NCBI RefSeq assembly: GCF_000737335.2
Contig: NZ_JMCC02000107.1
Coordinates: 1-64,000 of the forward strand
Source of the DNA: Enhygromyxa salina
GTDB lineage: Bacteria; Myxococcota_A; Polyangia; Nannocystales; Nannocystaceae
DNA length: 64,000 nucleotides
Direction: 5' to 3'
Positions 32,465 through 41,591 of this stretch are shown here, in pieces. Within the stretch, counting starts at the first letter, position 1, and every line of letters begins with the position of its first letter. A model generated the notes under the pieces. The model made no database searches, was not told the origin of the DNA, and worked only from the letters and a program-made list of their open reading frames with translations. The translations under genes were made by a program, and so were the position numbers.

Positions 32465-33151
32465 TTACGAATCAATCGCGCTTGGACTCTCGATCTTTGC
32501 GAGCACTCGAGAGACCACCCGATCGCAGCGTGGGGCATAGAACCTGAACATCTCCTCGACCGCCCCGCCGGCGACGTCCCGCAGCCGCCGCGTCACCTGC
32601 TGCCTCGCCCGATGTACTCGCACCCGGACCGCGACCTGTGAGATGCCGAGGGTCCGCGCGACCTCTCGCGTCGACTCCCCCTGCACGGCCCGGAGCACGA
32701 AGGCGGTGCGCAGCGCATCAGGCAGCCGATCCACCGCCTGTTCGAGCAGGGTCGCCATCTGAGCGAAGTGGGCCGCGCGCTCGGGGTCCTCGCCCCCGGT
32801 GACCTGCCCCGGGAGCTGGCCCTCCTCCTCGGACGCGACGAGGCGGGGGCCGCGGGGCCGCAGGACGCGGCTGGTCTCGTTGAGGGCGATGCGCACGAGC
32901 CACGTGCTGAAGCGCGCCCGCCCTTCGAATTCCCCAAGCGCGCGAAAGGCCGCAATATAGGCGCGCTGCATGACCTCCTCGACGTCGGCCTCGTTCTGGA
33001 CCCGAGATCGCACGGCGCGATACACCCGCTCGTTGTGACGGCGCATGAGATCCTCGAAGGCCCGAGAGTCGCCGCTCAGCACGCGAGAGATGATCTCGGC
33101 GTCGGTGAGTTGGTCGTCGAGCGCATTGAGGCGACGCAAGGGGAGACCCAT
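32465..33151 (-). CDS. ECF-type RNA polymerase sigma factor
   Basis: 228 residues. Region 2 (AFEDLMRRHNERVYRAVRSR ... VEEVMQRAYIAAFRALGEFE) and region 4 (LPDALRTAFVLRAVQGESTR ... LGISQVAVRVRVHRARQQVT) are intact, with RFSTWLVRIALNET between. A C-terminal extension of about 35 residues contains FYAPRCDRVVSRV. No anti-sigma gene is directly adjacent in the same orientation; the 92-codon open frame upstream (33188) is not one I recognise. ATG 33151 is the only good start. Confidence 0.92.
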   Translation of the reverse strand: MGLPLRRLNALDDQLTDAEIISRVLSGDSRAFEDLMRRHNERVYRAVRSRVQNEADVEEVMQRAYIAAFRALGEFEGRARFSTWLVRIALNETSRVLRPRGPRLVASEEEGQLPGQVTGGEDPERAAHFAQMATLLEQAVDRLPDALRTAFVLRAVQGESTREVARTLGISQVAVRVRVHRARQQVTRRLRDVAGGAVEEMFRFYAPRCDRVVSRVLAKIESPSAIDS

Positions 33152-33187
33152 ATTACTAAGAGGCCCGGACGCGGCGTTTCGTTACAT

Positions 33188-33577
33188 TCAAATCGGCGCG
33201 CGGATGGCGAGCGGCGCGCAGGCTACCTGCGGCCAAGTCGGGTCGGTCAGCGCTTGCTCGCCGGCCAGCACCGCGGCGTGCAGCGCCTCGAACGGCGAGC
33301 CGATCCGCATGCGTGTGATCGGATCCGGGATGTCACGAGCAAGCTCGGTCAGCGTACGATAGCGATCGCGCGGCGTGGTCGCGAGGAGCTTGGCGTACAG
33401 CTCCAGCGCCCGCGAGTCGACGATGGCGGCGCCAGTGAACGCCAGTGAGATCAGCAGCTCGAGCAACCGCTCGCGGGTCGACTCGGGCCCGAGCGCAGCG
33501 CGGGCCGAGATGTCGAGCTGACCGCCGAGCGAGCGCTGACCGACCTGGATACGGCCTGGCGGCGGTCCTCTACGGGG
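33188..33577 (-). pseudogene. Open frame lacking a start: probable 5-prime-truncated gene
   Basis: A 129-codon open frame reads as real protein throughout (RIQVGQRSLGGQLDISARAA ... LLELLISLAFTGAAIVDSRA ... FEALHAAVLAGEQALTDPTW) but has no ATG or GTG before the stop codon at 33578-33580; a TTG at 33466 would keep only 92 codons. It lies back to back with the terpene cyclase gene 40 bp away, so its 5-prime part may have been lost when that gene arrived. Function unknown. Confidence 0.5.
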
Positions 33578-33618
33578 TCACTTTCTTACTGCGCGGCTTC
33601 ATGCGACTGTGACGCACC

Positions 33619-34719
33619 ATGGCTCAGACACAGAGGAGCACCGCATCGTCAAGCGTTCTTGCACGTCTGCTAGGTGGCCCGTCGGGCCTGGGGACCCACG
33701 CTGCGAGGCTGTACGCCATGGGCCAGGCCGGTTCGTGGAACGCAGGGACCCGCACGGACTCTGAGCTTCATGGACGGCCTGCGTTCCGCATCGACGAGCC
33801 GCTGGGCAAGGAGATCAACGCGATGCTGGTTTCATGGGCCGGGGACATCGGCCTGTACGCCGGACACCTGGACTACCTCGAAGCCTGTGACTTCGGTCGG
33901 TATGCAATGCTCACCCATCCCAATACAGACGATCGGGATCGGCTCTTCCTGGTCGGGCAGTCGATGGTCGCGCTGTTCGCCTTGGACGACTATTACGTCG
34001 ACGACAGCCGATCGGGCGCCTCCCTCGACCAGGTCGGGCGAAACCTGTCTCTGTGCATGTCTGCCCTGGATGAGCCCTATCTCACCAGCGAGTACGACCA
34101 GGCCACGCACCACGCCATGCAGTCAGCTCCCGTCCTGGTCGCGTTGCGCCAGTACATCGCGCGGACAGCGAGGTACGCCACGCCCCAACAGGTGGCCCGG
34201 GTCCGCCATGAAGACCTGGGCCTGTTCGTGGCCATGTGCCAGGAAGCCAGTTGGCGTACGAACAAGCACATCGCCCCGGTGTGGGAGTACCTGGGCGGCC
34301 GTCAAATCAATAGCTTCATGCCGTGTATGACCCTCATTGATGTGATCGACGGCTACGAGCTGCCCCACAACCTCTATTCTCTCCCCCAGGTGCGCCGTGC
34401 GGTGAAGCTGGCAGGCCTGATCTCGGTCTTGGTCAATGACCTGGTCTCGACGGAAAAAGAGAAGGACGCCGGCGTCGATCAATTCGGCGTGCGCGAGGCG
34501 ATTGCGCACGAGGAAGGCTGCTCTTTTGAGGAGGCGCACGTCCTAGGTGTCCGCCTGCACAACGACCTCTACGCCGCATTCCAGCAACAGGCGAGCGACC
34601 TCTCCACACTCGCCACCCCCGAGCTCAGGATGTACCTGGTGGGTCTCGAGGCGTGGCTCGCGGGCAGTCGTGAGTGGCACTATCGGAGCGCCCGCTACCG
34701 GCGGAGCGAGGACGCGTAG
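33619..34719 (+). CDS. Class I terpene cyclase, 2-methylisoborneol-synthase-like
   Basis: 366 residues. The Asp-rich motif is DDYYVDD (123-129) and the NSE triad is complete in NDLVSTEKE (N273, S277, E281); an RY pair occurs near the C-terminus. The segment WRTNKHIAPVWEYLGGRQIN plus SFMPCMTLIDVIDGYELP is the pattern I know from bacterial 2-methylisoborneol synthases, and myxobacteria do release that odorant. The Pro/Ala-rich N-terminal extension of such enzymes is short here (about 35 residues). No C-methyltransferase or encapsulin-like partner gene lies nearby, so the substrate could be plain geranyl or farnesyl diphosphate. Codon use looks slightly different from neighbours (more tcc/ccc/cac variation), a hint at transfer. 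Confidence 0.85.
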   Translation: MAQTQRSTASSSVLARLLGGPSGLGTHAARLYAMGQAGSWNAGTRTDSELHGRPAFRIDEPLGKEINAMLVSWAGDIGLYAGHLDYLEACDFGRYAMLTHPNTDDRDRLFLVGQSMVALFALDDYYVDDSRSGASLDQVGRNLSLCMSALDEPYLTSEYDQATHHAMQSAPVLVALRQYIARTARYATPQQVARVRHEDLGLFVAMCQEASWRTNKHIAPVWEYLGGRQINSFMPCMTLIDVIDGYELPHNLYSLPQVRRAVKLAGLISVLVNDLVSTEKEKDAGVDQFGVREAIAHEEGCSFEEAHVLGVRLHNDLYAAFQQQASDLSTLATPELRMYLVGLEAWLAGSREWHYRSARYRRSEDA

Positions 34720-34844
34720 CCCCTTGCCGGCGCAAGCAGGGGAGATGGGGGCGCGCGGAGATGACAACTATTCGATCGAGCGGGCTGCTAAAGAAGGTTT
34801 GGCGCTGGCCGATCCCTATGGCAAAACGTGGGTAGGCCCGCACC
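34720..34844. other. 125-bp intergenic spacer
   Basis: Contains a ccccttgccggcgcaagcagggg imperfect hairpin directly after the cyclase stop (34720-34742), which could serve as its terminator. Nothing else is seen. Confidence 0.4.
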
Positions 34845-35765
34845 GTGACCATGAATCGATTTTACCCAATTGGCACCCCAGGAACCCCGTGGACCGAAGC
34901 TGACAAGGCCGCGTGGTACGAGCGCCGCGAGGTCCAGCGCAGCTACCAAGACGAAGTGCGCAGCAAGCTGGCGCGGCTCGATCCCTCGTTCAAAGTCCAG
35001 CAGTACGGCGCCCTCGACCTCGACCCCGATCGCTACCCGCTGCTGTGCGTGCGCGCGACCGAGGCCGGGCCAAGCGCACCGTGGGCGCTGATCACCGGCG
35101 GCGTGCACGGCTACGAGACCAGCGGCGTCCAAGGTGCGCTGGCGTTCCTCGAGACCGCGGCTGCGGGCTACGCCGAGCGGATCAACCTGGTCGTGGTGCC
35201 CTGCGTCAGCCCGTGGGGCTACGAGGTGATCAACCGGTGGAACCCGCAGGCGATCGATCCCAACCGCTCGTTTGTCGCGAATAGCCCGGCGCAAGAGTCC
35301 GCGGCGCTGATGCAGCTGGTCGCGTCGCTTGGCGTGGAGTTCTTGGTCCACATGGATCTGCACGAGACCACCGACAGCGACGAGGGCGAGTTTCGCCCGG
35401 CCCTCGCCGCGCGCGACGGCGAGGCGTTCGAGCCCGGCTTGATCCCCGATGGGTTCTACACGGTCGGCGACAGCGAGAACCCGCAGCCGGACTTTCAGGC
35501 CGCGATCGTGGCCGGCGTGGAGGCGGTGACCCACATCGCGCCGCCCGACGCCAACGGGGAGATCATCGGGGCCCCGGTCATGCAGCACGGCGTGATTCAC
35601 TACCCGTTCGTGGCGCTGGGTCTGTGCGCTGGGATCACGGGCGCGACCTTCACGACCACGACCGAGGTCTACCCCGACAGCCCGAAGGTCACGGCTGCGC
35701 AGTGTAACGCTGCTCAGGTCGCGGCGGTCCGCGCTGCCCTGGATCACGCGCTCGCTCGGGTCTGA
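34845..35765 (+). CDS. M14-family zinc carboxypeptidase/deacylase
   Basis: 306 residues. The M14 zinc ligands are visible: HGYE (H88, E91) in GGVHGYETSG and a downstream His in HMDLHETTD; DPNRSF near 137 provides the Arg/Asn-type substrate clamp. It lacks a signal peptide, so it likely acts in the cytosol, on a small peptide or acyl-amino acid (the succinylglutamate desuccinylase/aspartoacylase branch is an alternative). GTG 34845 or ATG 34851 are both possible. It is followed by a good bidirectional terminator. Confidence 0.82.
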   Translation: MTMNRFYPIGTPGTPWTEADKAAWYERREVQRSYQDEVRSKLARLDPSFKVQQYGALDLDPDRYPLLCVRATEAGPSAPWALITGGVHGYETSGVQGALAFLETAAAGYAERINLVVVPCVSPWGYEVINRWNPQAIDPNRSFVANSPAQESAALMQLVASLGVEFLVHMDLHETTDSDEGEFRPALAARDGEAFEPGLIPDGFYTVGDSENPQPDFQAAIVAGVEAVTHIAPPDANGEIIGAPVMQHGVIHYPFVALGLCAGITGATFTTTTEVYPDSPKVTAAQCNAAQVAAVRAALDHALARV

Positions 35766-35819
35766 ACGGCGCGGGCTTTCTCGAGCATGTGCGATCCATT
35801 CGCGACCGATCAACGACAA

Positions 35820-35850
35820 AAGGCGACACGCCTGACTCGCGTGTCGCCTT
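35820..35850. terminator. Bidirectional hairpin terminator between convergent genes
   Basis: AAGGCGACACG, 9-nt loop, CGTGTCGCCTT: a perfect 11-bp stem. It lies between the M14 gene (+) and the propeller lipoprotein gene (-). A degenerate copy of the same hairpin lies after the paralogous gene (37580-37610). Confidence 0.75.
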
Positions 35851-35877
35851 GTGAGCGGGGGGCGAAGGTAGACCGGA

Positions 35878-37395
35878 TCAGCCGGGCGGGGGCACCGGCG
35901 ACACGTCGCCGGGGATCGGCAGCTCGACGTCGCCGTACGCGGTCTTGTCTTGCGACACGATCTCTTGGTCGAGATCGATGACCGTGCTGTTGTTGATGTC
36001 GCCACCGCCGTAGGGCGTGCCCTGAAGGCCGTACACCACGTTGGGCGTGTAGAAGTCGAGCGCGTCGCCGGTCATCCACACGTAGCCGCCTGGATCGAAG
36101 TCGTGGTCGACCCCGCCCGCGGCGCTGTAGGGCATCAGCTCACCGACCACGTAGTTGGTGCCCTGCCAGACCCAGTCGCCATTGATGTAGTCGTAGTCGT
36201 AGGTGGTCGACTGGTGGGCGCCGGTCGACATGTCGCTGCTCATGGTCCGCTGGGCGATCAGCATCCAACCATCGTGAGCGAAGCTGAGGTCGGAGACCGG
36301 CTGCGAGCCCGGCACCTGAAACTCCATCTTCGCGGTCGCGGGGTCGGGCACGCCGTTGGCGTTTTGGTAGGCGACCGACCAGACCGTATTGGCCCCGTTG
36401 CCGCCCCAGATGCTGTAGTAGAGCCGACCCGCGTGGGACTGCACGGCCCAGGGCCGCTGGCCAAGCGGCGCGAACGCGCCGTTGGGCTCACCCATGTCGT
36501 TGGCGGGCCCCATCGTCACGTTGCCGGTCGAGTGGTGATAGGTGCTGACGATGTCGCCGCTATAGACGTCGAGCTGGTAGATGCGCCCGTCTTCGTGGTT
36601 TGAGACGTAGATGGTCTCGCTCACGCAGTCATAGTTGAGGTTGCCCATCGCCGGCCCATTGTTGGGGAGGGTCGCGAAGTTGCTGATCTCGCCGGTGATC
36701 CGGTCGACCTTCTTGATCGTCGAGGTGTTCTGCGTGGCGCCGTAGACCGTTGACGGGGCGACGTAGATGTTGCCCTCCGAGTCGAGGGTGATCCCGAAGA
36801 TCCGACCGCCAAAGTTGGCCTCGTTCCAGGTTGGCCGGGTGTAGAGCGGGGCGAGGTAGTTCACGCTTGGCGGCGGCGGATCGCCCGAGATGTCGACGAT
36901 CGTCATCAAGTGCTGGCCAAAATTGCCGCTCTGGACCCGGTGGGTGACGATGGCGATCGTCTTGTCCAGAAAGTCCGCGTACGCCGGATCTTCGAAGGCC
37001 GGGAAGCCTCCGGCGGCGCCGTAGATCTCGGACTCGCGGCACGAGCCGGGCCCGCCGGGGCCGCCCGTGCCTTCGCCAGCGTCCCCGATCACGCCAAGGT
37101 CGAACTTGGTGGTGCCACCCGATCCCGAGTCATCGCCGTCGCCGTCACCGTCACCCTCGCCGTCGCCGTCGCCCGTGTCTGGATCCCCATCACCTGTGTC
37201 GCCGTCGCCGTTGGTGGTGCTGTTGGTCGTGCTGTTGGTGTTGGTCGTGGAGTTGGTGCCGCCGTCCTCCGTACCGTCGTCGATGCCAGCGCTGAAGCGC
37301 TCGTCGGGTGACGGCGAGCATCCAGCGACGAGGCACAAGATGGAAGAGAGGGTGAGGCTGGCGGCTGCGATTCCACTACTATTGGCGATGGTCAT
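35878..37395 (-). CDS. Beta-propeller-like surface lipoprotein, copy A of a tandem pair
   Basis: 505 residues from ATG 37395 (GGGAG site upstream), the longer frame to 37689 being artefactual. Lipoprotein signal ending LCLVAGC, then a Thr/Asn/Ser/Asp/Gly linker, then a domain (about 115-505) of short beta repeats such as GGRIFGITLDSEGNIYVAPS, STIKKVDRITGEISNFA, DGRIYQLDVYSGDIVSTYHH and WMLIAQRTM, which suggests a six- to seven-bladed propeller of the NHL/SMP-30 type. The protein ends in LPIPGDVSPVPPPG. It is about 80 percent alike to the next gene; the central 305 bp (36563-36867) appear identical to 38353-38657, indicating recent duplication or gene conversion. Confidence 0.82.
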   Translation of the reverse strand: MTIANSSGIAAASLTLSSILCLVAGCSPSPDERFSAGIDDGTEDGGTNSTTNTNSTTNSTTNGDGDTGDGDPDTGDGDGEGDGDGDGDDSGSGGTTKFDLGVIGDAGEGTGGPGGPGSCRESEIYGAAGGFPAFEDPAYADFLDKTIAIVTHRVQSGNFGQHLMTIVDISGDPPPPSVNYLAPLYTRPTWNEANFGGRIFGITLDSEGNIYVAPSTVYGATQNTSTIKKVDRITGEISNFATLPNNGPAMGNLNYDCVSETIYVSNHEDGRIYQLDVYSGDIVSTYHHSTGNVTMGPANDMGEPNGAFAPLGQRPWAVQSHAGRLYYSIWGGNGANTVWSVAYQNANGVPDPATAKMEFQVPGSQPVSDLSFAHDGWMLIAQRTMSSDMSTGAHQSTTYDYDYINGDWVWQGTNYVVGELMPYSAAGGVDHDFDPGGYVWMTGDALDFYTPNVVYGLQGTPYGGGDINNSTVIDLDQEIVSQDKTAYGDVELPIPGDVSPVPPPG

Positions 37396-37579
37396 GACAA
37401 AAACTCCCAGAGGCTGACACTCACACGCTACTCCTTCGTCGCCGCACGCGTAACCCCCATTTGGCGAAGAAACCACGCGCAGGCCCGCGCCGAGGTCGAC
37501 CCCGACAGCCCGAAGGGCACGGCCGCAGGGGCAACCCGCTCGAATCCAAGCGTTCGCGAACACGTGCTCGCGCAAGCAA

Positions 37580-37610
37580 GGCGACACGCTGGAGCAGCGC
37601 GTCGCCTGGT
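37580..37610. terminator. Degenerate copy of the terminator hairpin
   Basis: aggcgacacg and cgcgtcgcct arms with one mismatch, positioned just past the stop of gene copy B as the intact hairpin is placed past copy A. It shows the duplication unit included the terminator. Confidence 0.5.
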
Positions 37611-37633
37611 CAGAGCGGAGCCGACCCGAGCGA

Positions 37634-39187
37634 TCAGCCGGGTGGGGGCACCGGCGACACGTCGCCGGGGATCGGCAGCTCGACATCACCGTAGGCGGTC
37701 TTGTCCTGCTGCGTGACCTCTTGATCCAGATCGATCACGGTGCTCGTGTTGATGTCACCGCCGCCGTAGGGCGTACCTTGCAGGCCGTACACGACGTCCG
37801 GCGTGTAGAAGTCCAAGGCGTCGCCGGTCATCCACACGTAGCCGCCGGGATCGAAGTCGTGGTCGACGCCACCCGCGGCGCTGTAGGGCATCAGCTCGCC
37901 CACGACGTAGTTGGTGCCCTGCCAGACCCAGTCGCCGTTGATGTAGTCGTAGTCGAAGGTGGTCGACTGGTGGGCGCTGGTCTGCATGTCGCCGTACATG
38001 GTTCGCTGGGCGATCAGCATCCAGCCATCGTGGGCGAAGCTGAGGTCGGACACCGGCATCGAGGTGCCGCTGCCGTTGGGCACGTCGAACTCTTTCTTTG
38101 CGGTGCCCGGGTCGGGGATGCCGTTCATGTTGGCGTAGGCGACCGACCACACCTCGTTGTTCTTGTTTTGGTTGCTGTTTTGCGAGTGCTCCCACCACAC
38201 GCTGTAGTACAGCCGGCCCGCGTGCGACTGCACGGCCCAGACCCGCTCGCCGAGCGGGGCGAACTGCCCGTTGGGCTCGCCCACGTCGTTGGCGGGCCCC
38301 ATGGTCACGCTGCCCGTGCCGTGGTGGTAGGTGCTGACGATGTCGCCGGTGTAGACGTCGAGCTGGTAGATGCGCCCGTCTTCGTGGTTTGAGACGTAGA
38401 TGGTCTCGCTCACGCAGTCATAGTTGAGGTTGCCCATCGCCGGCCCATTGTTGGGGAGGGTCGCGAAGTTGCTGATCTCGCCGGTGATCCGGTCGACCTT
38501 CTTGATCGTCGAGGTGTTCTGCGTGGCGCCGTAGACCGTTGACGGGGCGACGTAGATGTTGCCCTCCGAGTCGAGGGTGATCCCGAAGATCCGACCGCCA
38601 AAGTTGGCCTCGTTCCAGGTTGGCCGGGTGTAGAGCGGGGCGAGGTAGTTCACGCTGGGCGGCGGCGGATCGCCCGAGATGTCGACGATCGTCATCAAGT
38701 GCTGGCCAAAGTTGCCGCCCTGGACCCGGTGGGTGACGATGGCGATCGTCTTGTCCAGAAAATCTGCGTAGGCCGGATCTTCGAAGGCCGGGAAGCCTCC
38801 GGCGGCGCCGTAGATCTCGGACTCGCGGCACGAGCCGGGCCCGCCGGGGCCGCCCGTGCCTTCGCCAGCGTCCCCGATCACGCCAAGGTCGAACTTGGTG
38901 GTGCCACCCGATCCCGAGTCATCGTCGTCGCCGTCGCCGTCGCCGTCGCCCGTGTCTGGATCCCCATCGCCCGTGTCGCCGTCGCCGTCGCCGTTCGTGG
39001 TGTTGGTCGTGCTGTTGGTGTCGGTCGTGGTGTTGGTCGTGGAGTTGGTGCCGCCGTCCCCGGTGCCGTCGTCGATGCCCGCGCTGAAGCGCTCGTCGGT
39101 CGGCGTCGAGCACCCAGCGACGAGGAACAGGATGGACGTGAGGGTGAGGCCGGCGGCCGCGATTCCACTAGGCTTGGCGTTGGTCAT
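37634..39187 (-). CDS. Beta-propeller-like surface lipoprotein, copy B of a tandem pair
   Basis: 517 residues from ATG 39187. Same design as copy A: signal ending LFLVAGC, Asn/Thr/Gly/Asp linker, propeller-like repeats, LPIPGDVSPVPPPG end. It differs mainly in the blade around residues 330-360, where copy B has a longer insert (WEHSQNSNQNKNNEVWS against WGGNGANTVWS in A), and in the linker length. Both copies have a TAGCGTGTG-like promoter element upstream of the GGGAG site. Two copies may allow surface variation. Ligand unknown. Confidence 0.82.
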   Translation of the reverse strand: MTNAKPSGIAAAGLTLTSILFLVAGCSTPTDERFSAGIDDGTGDGGTNSTTNTTTDTNSTTNTTNGDGDGDTGDGDPDTGDGDGDGDDDDSGSGGTTKFDLGVIGDAGEGTGGPGGPGSCRESEIYGAAGGFPAFEDPAYADFLDKTIAIVTHRVQGGNFGQHLMTIVDISGDPPPPSVNYLAPLYTRPTWNEANFGGRIFGITLDSEGNIYVAPSTVYGATQNTSTIKKVDRITGEISNFATLPNNGPAMGNLNYDCVSETIYVSNHEDGRIYQLDVYTGDIVSTYHHGTGSVTMGPANDVGEPNGQFAPLGERVWAVQSHAGRLYYSVWWEHSQNSNQNKNNEVWSVAYANMNGIPDPGTAKKEFDVPNGSGTSMPVSDLSFAHDGWMLIAQRTMYGDMQTSAHQSTTFDYDYINGDWVWQGTNYVVGELMPYSAAGGVDHDFDPGGYVWMTGDALDFYTPDVVYGLQGTPYGGGDINTSTVIDLDQEVTQQDKTAYGDVELPIPGDVSPVPPPG

Positions 39188-39398
39188 GACAAGAGCTCCC
39201 ACGAGACTGACTGCCACACGCTACTATCTCGTTGCCGGCGCGGGGCACGACAGACACGGTCTCTCGCAGGTGCGGAGAAATCGCGTAGCACGATGGCTAC
39301 GGGGAATTGGAAGGGATTGCCCTCACCCCTGGGCGGGATTGCCCTCGCCCGGCTCGCCGATCAGGGGTCGAGAACCCCCTCTCCGTGCGTCGGGGAGC

Positions 39399-39410
39399 TA
39401 TGCTGGTCCA
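39399..39410 (+). promoter_or_regulatory. Putative -10 element 6 nt before ATG
   Basis: TATGCT at 39399-39404, 6 nt, ATG 39411. Same geometry as at 9483 and 26609. Confidence 0.45.
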
Positions 39411-40484
39411 ATGCCGCAGGCTGTCGCGTCAAGACTGCATCGACTCGCTCCCCTCGCGCTCGCCGCCGTCGCGTGTCTCCCCAATGCGGAGATCGTCACG
39501 CCGTCGCCCCCAGCGGAAGCGGAGGCCGTGGCGCCCGAGCCACAGATCCCTCGCTGGGCCCGCGTGAGCGCAACGTTCACCCTCCACGCGGATCCGAGCG
39601 CCTCGGTTCAACAGTTGATGCTCGGCCCCGGACTCGACGGCGCGACCCAGCGCATCGTCGAGCTCGTCGATGCGCGCGACGGATGGACGCGGGTCCGCAC
39701 CGTGCTCCCGCGCCAGGCCGTGGCCCTTGGCTTCGACAGCTCCATGGGCGTGGCGATCCTCGAGCTCGAAGGGTGGCTGCCGAGCACGCAGTTGTTCGCG
39801 CTCGAGCCCGCGCAGGAGCGGGCCGTGTCGGTCCCGCTTCCCGCCGGGGAGTCGAAGAGCGGGCTCTACTCCACCGCAACCGGCCAGGCCGCCGTCCAGG
39901 CGAGCGTGGCCGCGGGCGTGCTGCTGCGCTGGCCCGACGGTCGGGTCGCGGGTCGGGTCGCCGAGGCTCACCGCTTCTACGCGCCAGCGACCACACGTTC
40001 GAGCACAGGTCCGGACGGCGGTCCGCTCGACCTCGCATGCCATGAGCACCGCAGCGCGCGAGGGCTCGGCGAGGTCCAAGGGTGGCTTTGCAGCGAGGCC
40101 GCGGAGGTCGTCGCGCCAGAGGACCGCGTCGGCGTCACGCTGGATCGGCCGCCGACGCCCGAGCCAGCCGGCAGCGACACGGACGTTCAGGGCGCGCTCG
40201 ACCGCGACATCATCCGCCGCATCGTGCGGGCTCACATCAACGAAATTCGGGGCTGCTACAACCACGGACTGCTCGTCAACCCCGACCTCGAGGGCCGGGT
40301 TGCCATCAACTTCGTGATCGGTGGCAATGGCTCGGTGAAATCGGCCGTGGTCGCACAGGACAATCTCCCGGATCCCAGCGTGGGTCAGTGCATGGCCAAG
40401 GCCGTCGCCCGCTGGAAGTTTCCAAAGCCCCGCGGCGGCGGCAACGTCACCGTTCTCTACCCGTTCAACCTCACGCCTGGCTGA
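39411..40484 (+). CDS. Lipoprotein with AgmX/PglI-type (TonB-like) C-terminal domain
   Basis: 357 residues; signal ending LAAVAC after ATG 39411 gives the lipobox. The middle is a beta-rich domain of unknown type. The last 100 residues (DRDIIRRIVRAHINEIRGCY ... PDLEGRVAINFVIGGNGSVK ... CMAKAVARWKFPKPRGGG) match the AgmX/PglI C-terminal domain found in myxobacterial gliding/adventurous motility proteins; this fold is TonB_C-like and typically ends periplasmic energy- or envelope-linked proteins. Role in this genome is inferred only from the domain. Confidence 0.85.
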   Translation: MPQAVASRLHRLAPLALAAVACLPNAEIVTPSPPAEAEAVAPEPQIPRWARVSATFTLHADPSASVQQLMLGPGLDGATQRIVELVDARDGWTRVRTVLPRQAVALGFDSSMGVAILELEGWLPSTQLFALEPAQERAVSVPLPAGESKSGLYSTATGQAAVQASVAAGVLLRWPDGRVAGRVAEAHRFYAPATTRSSTGPDGGPLDLACHEHRSARGLGEVQGWLCSEAAEVVAPEDRVGVTLDRPPTPEPAGSDTDVQGALDRDIIRRIVRAHINEIRGCYNHGLLVNPDLEGRVAINFVIGGNGSVKSAVVAQDNLPDPSVGQCMAKAVARWKFPKPRGGGNVTVLYPFNLTPG

Positions 40485-40502
40485 CCCCTCGGCGATCGCA
40501 GA

Positions 40503-41591
40503 TTAGTCGATCGGGACCAATTTGACGTCGAGCATGAGCTCCTCGTCGAGTGCGCCGTCCCATCGCAGCCGGTAGGTGCCCGGCTCGAGCGTCTCGTACT
40601 GTTTGACTGGCCGTGGCTGGAGCTGCAGGTGGGCTACGGAGCCGCGGTTGGGGACGCAACCGCAACGCTGCAGCGACAGGCTCGTCCACTCTGGCACGGA
40701 TCCGACGAGCTCGAAGGTCTGCACATGCTCGAGTGTCAGCGTCCACTCGATAAAGCCGTTGCCCGCAACGCCGAAATCAGTTTGAACGAGATCCGAGTCG
40801 CAAGATAGAGTCGCTTGCAGCGAGATCACCTTCCCATTCGTGGGGGCGGGCGGAGCGACACATCCAAAGTTCTCGGGCGCGAGAGCCTCGAGAGCCTCGA
40901 GTTCTTGGAGCGTGCGGATGTAGGCAAAGGGGTCGTCTTCGATGTCACGGTCGAAGTGAGCGCGATACTTGGCTTGCACAGCAGTCGCGGAAGAGTCTCG
41001 GCTGACGTTCGCGTAGAAGGACATGAAACTGCTCGGCCCGAATTCTTCGAGTTGCCAGGCGACGAATTCACCAGCGATGTAGTAGCTTACCCCAAGGGCT
41101 AGAAGTTCGGTTCCCTGCTTGTCGAGGAGTTCGAAGAGGCCGAGGTCCGGGGGGACAGTCACTGGGCATTGCGGCGGCGACATTGCCACCGCGACGCCCT
41201 CTTCGAGCAGGGGGACGGGACGGCGATGAGCGAGTCGGGCATGGGTGAGTTCATGCACAAGGGCGCGTTCGAACGAACGGTGGTTCACGAGGGCGAACGG
41301 CTCAACTCGGTTCAGAACCACACAGCTGCTGGAATGACAATATCCCGCTATCGTTTCCGGCGAGACCACATACACGTGCAGGGGCGCCCGTTCGTGACTG
41401 AGGTCGAGCCGAACCTCGATCTGGATCACCTCGCGATCCAGCCGGGCCAGCGTACCCGCGCAGATCTCGTCGACGACGTCCGAGCCGACCACGACGCGCT
41501 CACCGTGGAATTCCAGCGGAGGTAACTCGGACTTGCATCCGATGAGTAGGGTTGGCACAGCCAACGCGATGAGGCCGGTGAGGGTTCGCAT
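40503..41591 (-). CDS. HELTH-motif metallopeptidase-like lipoprotein, copy C of a tandem pair
   Basis: 362 residues. Lipoprotein signal ending LLIGC. The zinc-binding HELTH (113-117) with EEGVAV Glu about 14 residues downstream is the gluzincin pattern (HExxH...E), as in collagenase/MA-clan peptidases with very short active domains. The C-terminal 110 residues (about 250-362) are a beta-sandwich with four Cys. The DNA encoding that part (40543-40892) appears identical to 41812-42161 in copy D, while the peptidase halves differ at many sites (for example residues 75-95), so the 3-prime halves have been homogenised. Confidence 0.82.
   Translation of the reverse strand: MRTLTGLIALAVPTLLIGCKSELPPLEFHGERVVVGSDVVDEICAGTLARLDREVIQIEVRLDLSHERAPLHVYVVSPETIAGYCHSSSCVVLNRVEPFALVNHRSFERALVHELTHARLAHRRPVPLLEEGVAVAMSPPQCPVTVPPDLGLFELLDKQGTELLALGVSYYIAGEFVAWQLEEFGPSSFMSFYANVSRDSSATAVQAKYRAHFDRDIEDDPFAYIRTLQELEALEALAPENFGCVAPPAPTNGKVISLQATLSCDSDLVQTDFGVAGNGFIEWTLTLEHVQTFELVGSVPEWTSLSLQRCGCVPNRGSVAHLQLQPRPVKQYETLEPGTYRLRWDGALDEELMLDVKLVPID

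Noticed and set aside
38856..39410. N-terminal 185 codons of the frame leading into the AgmX-type lipoprotein
   Set aside because: They are antisense of copy B; the signal peptide and -10-like hexamer place the start at 39411.
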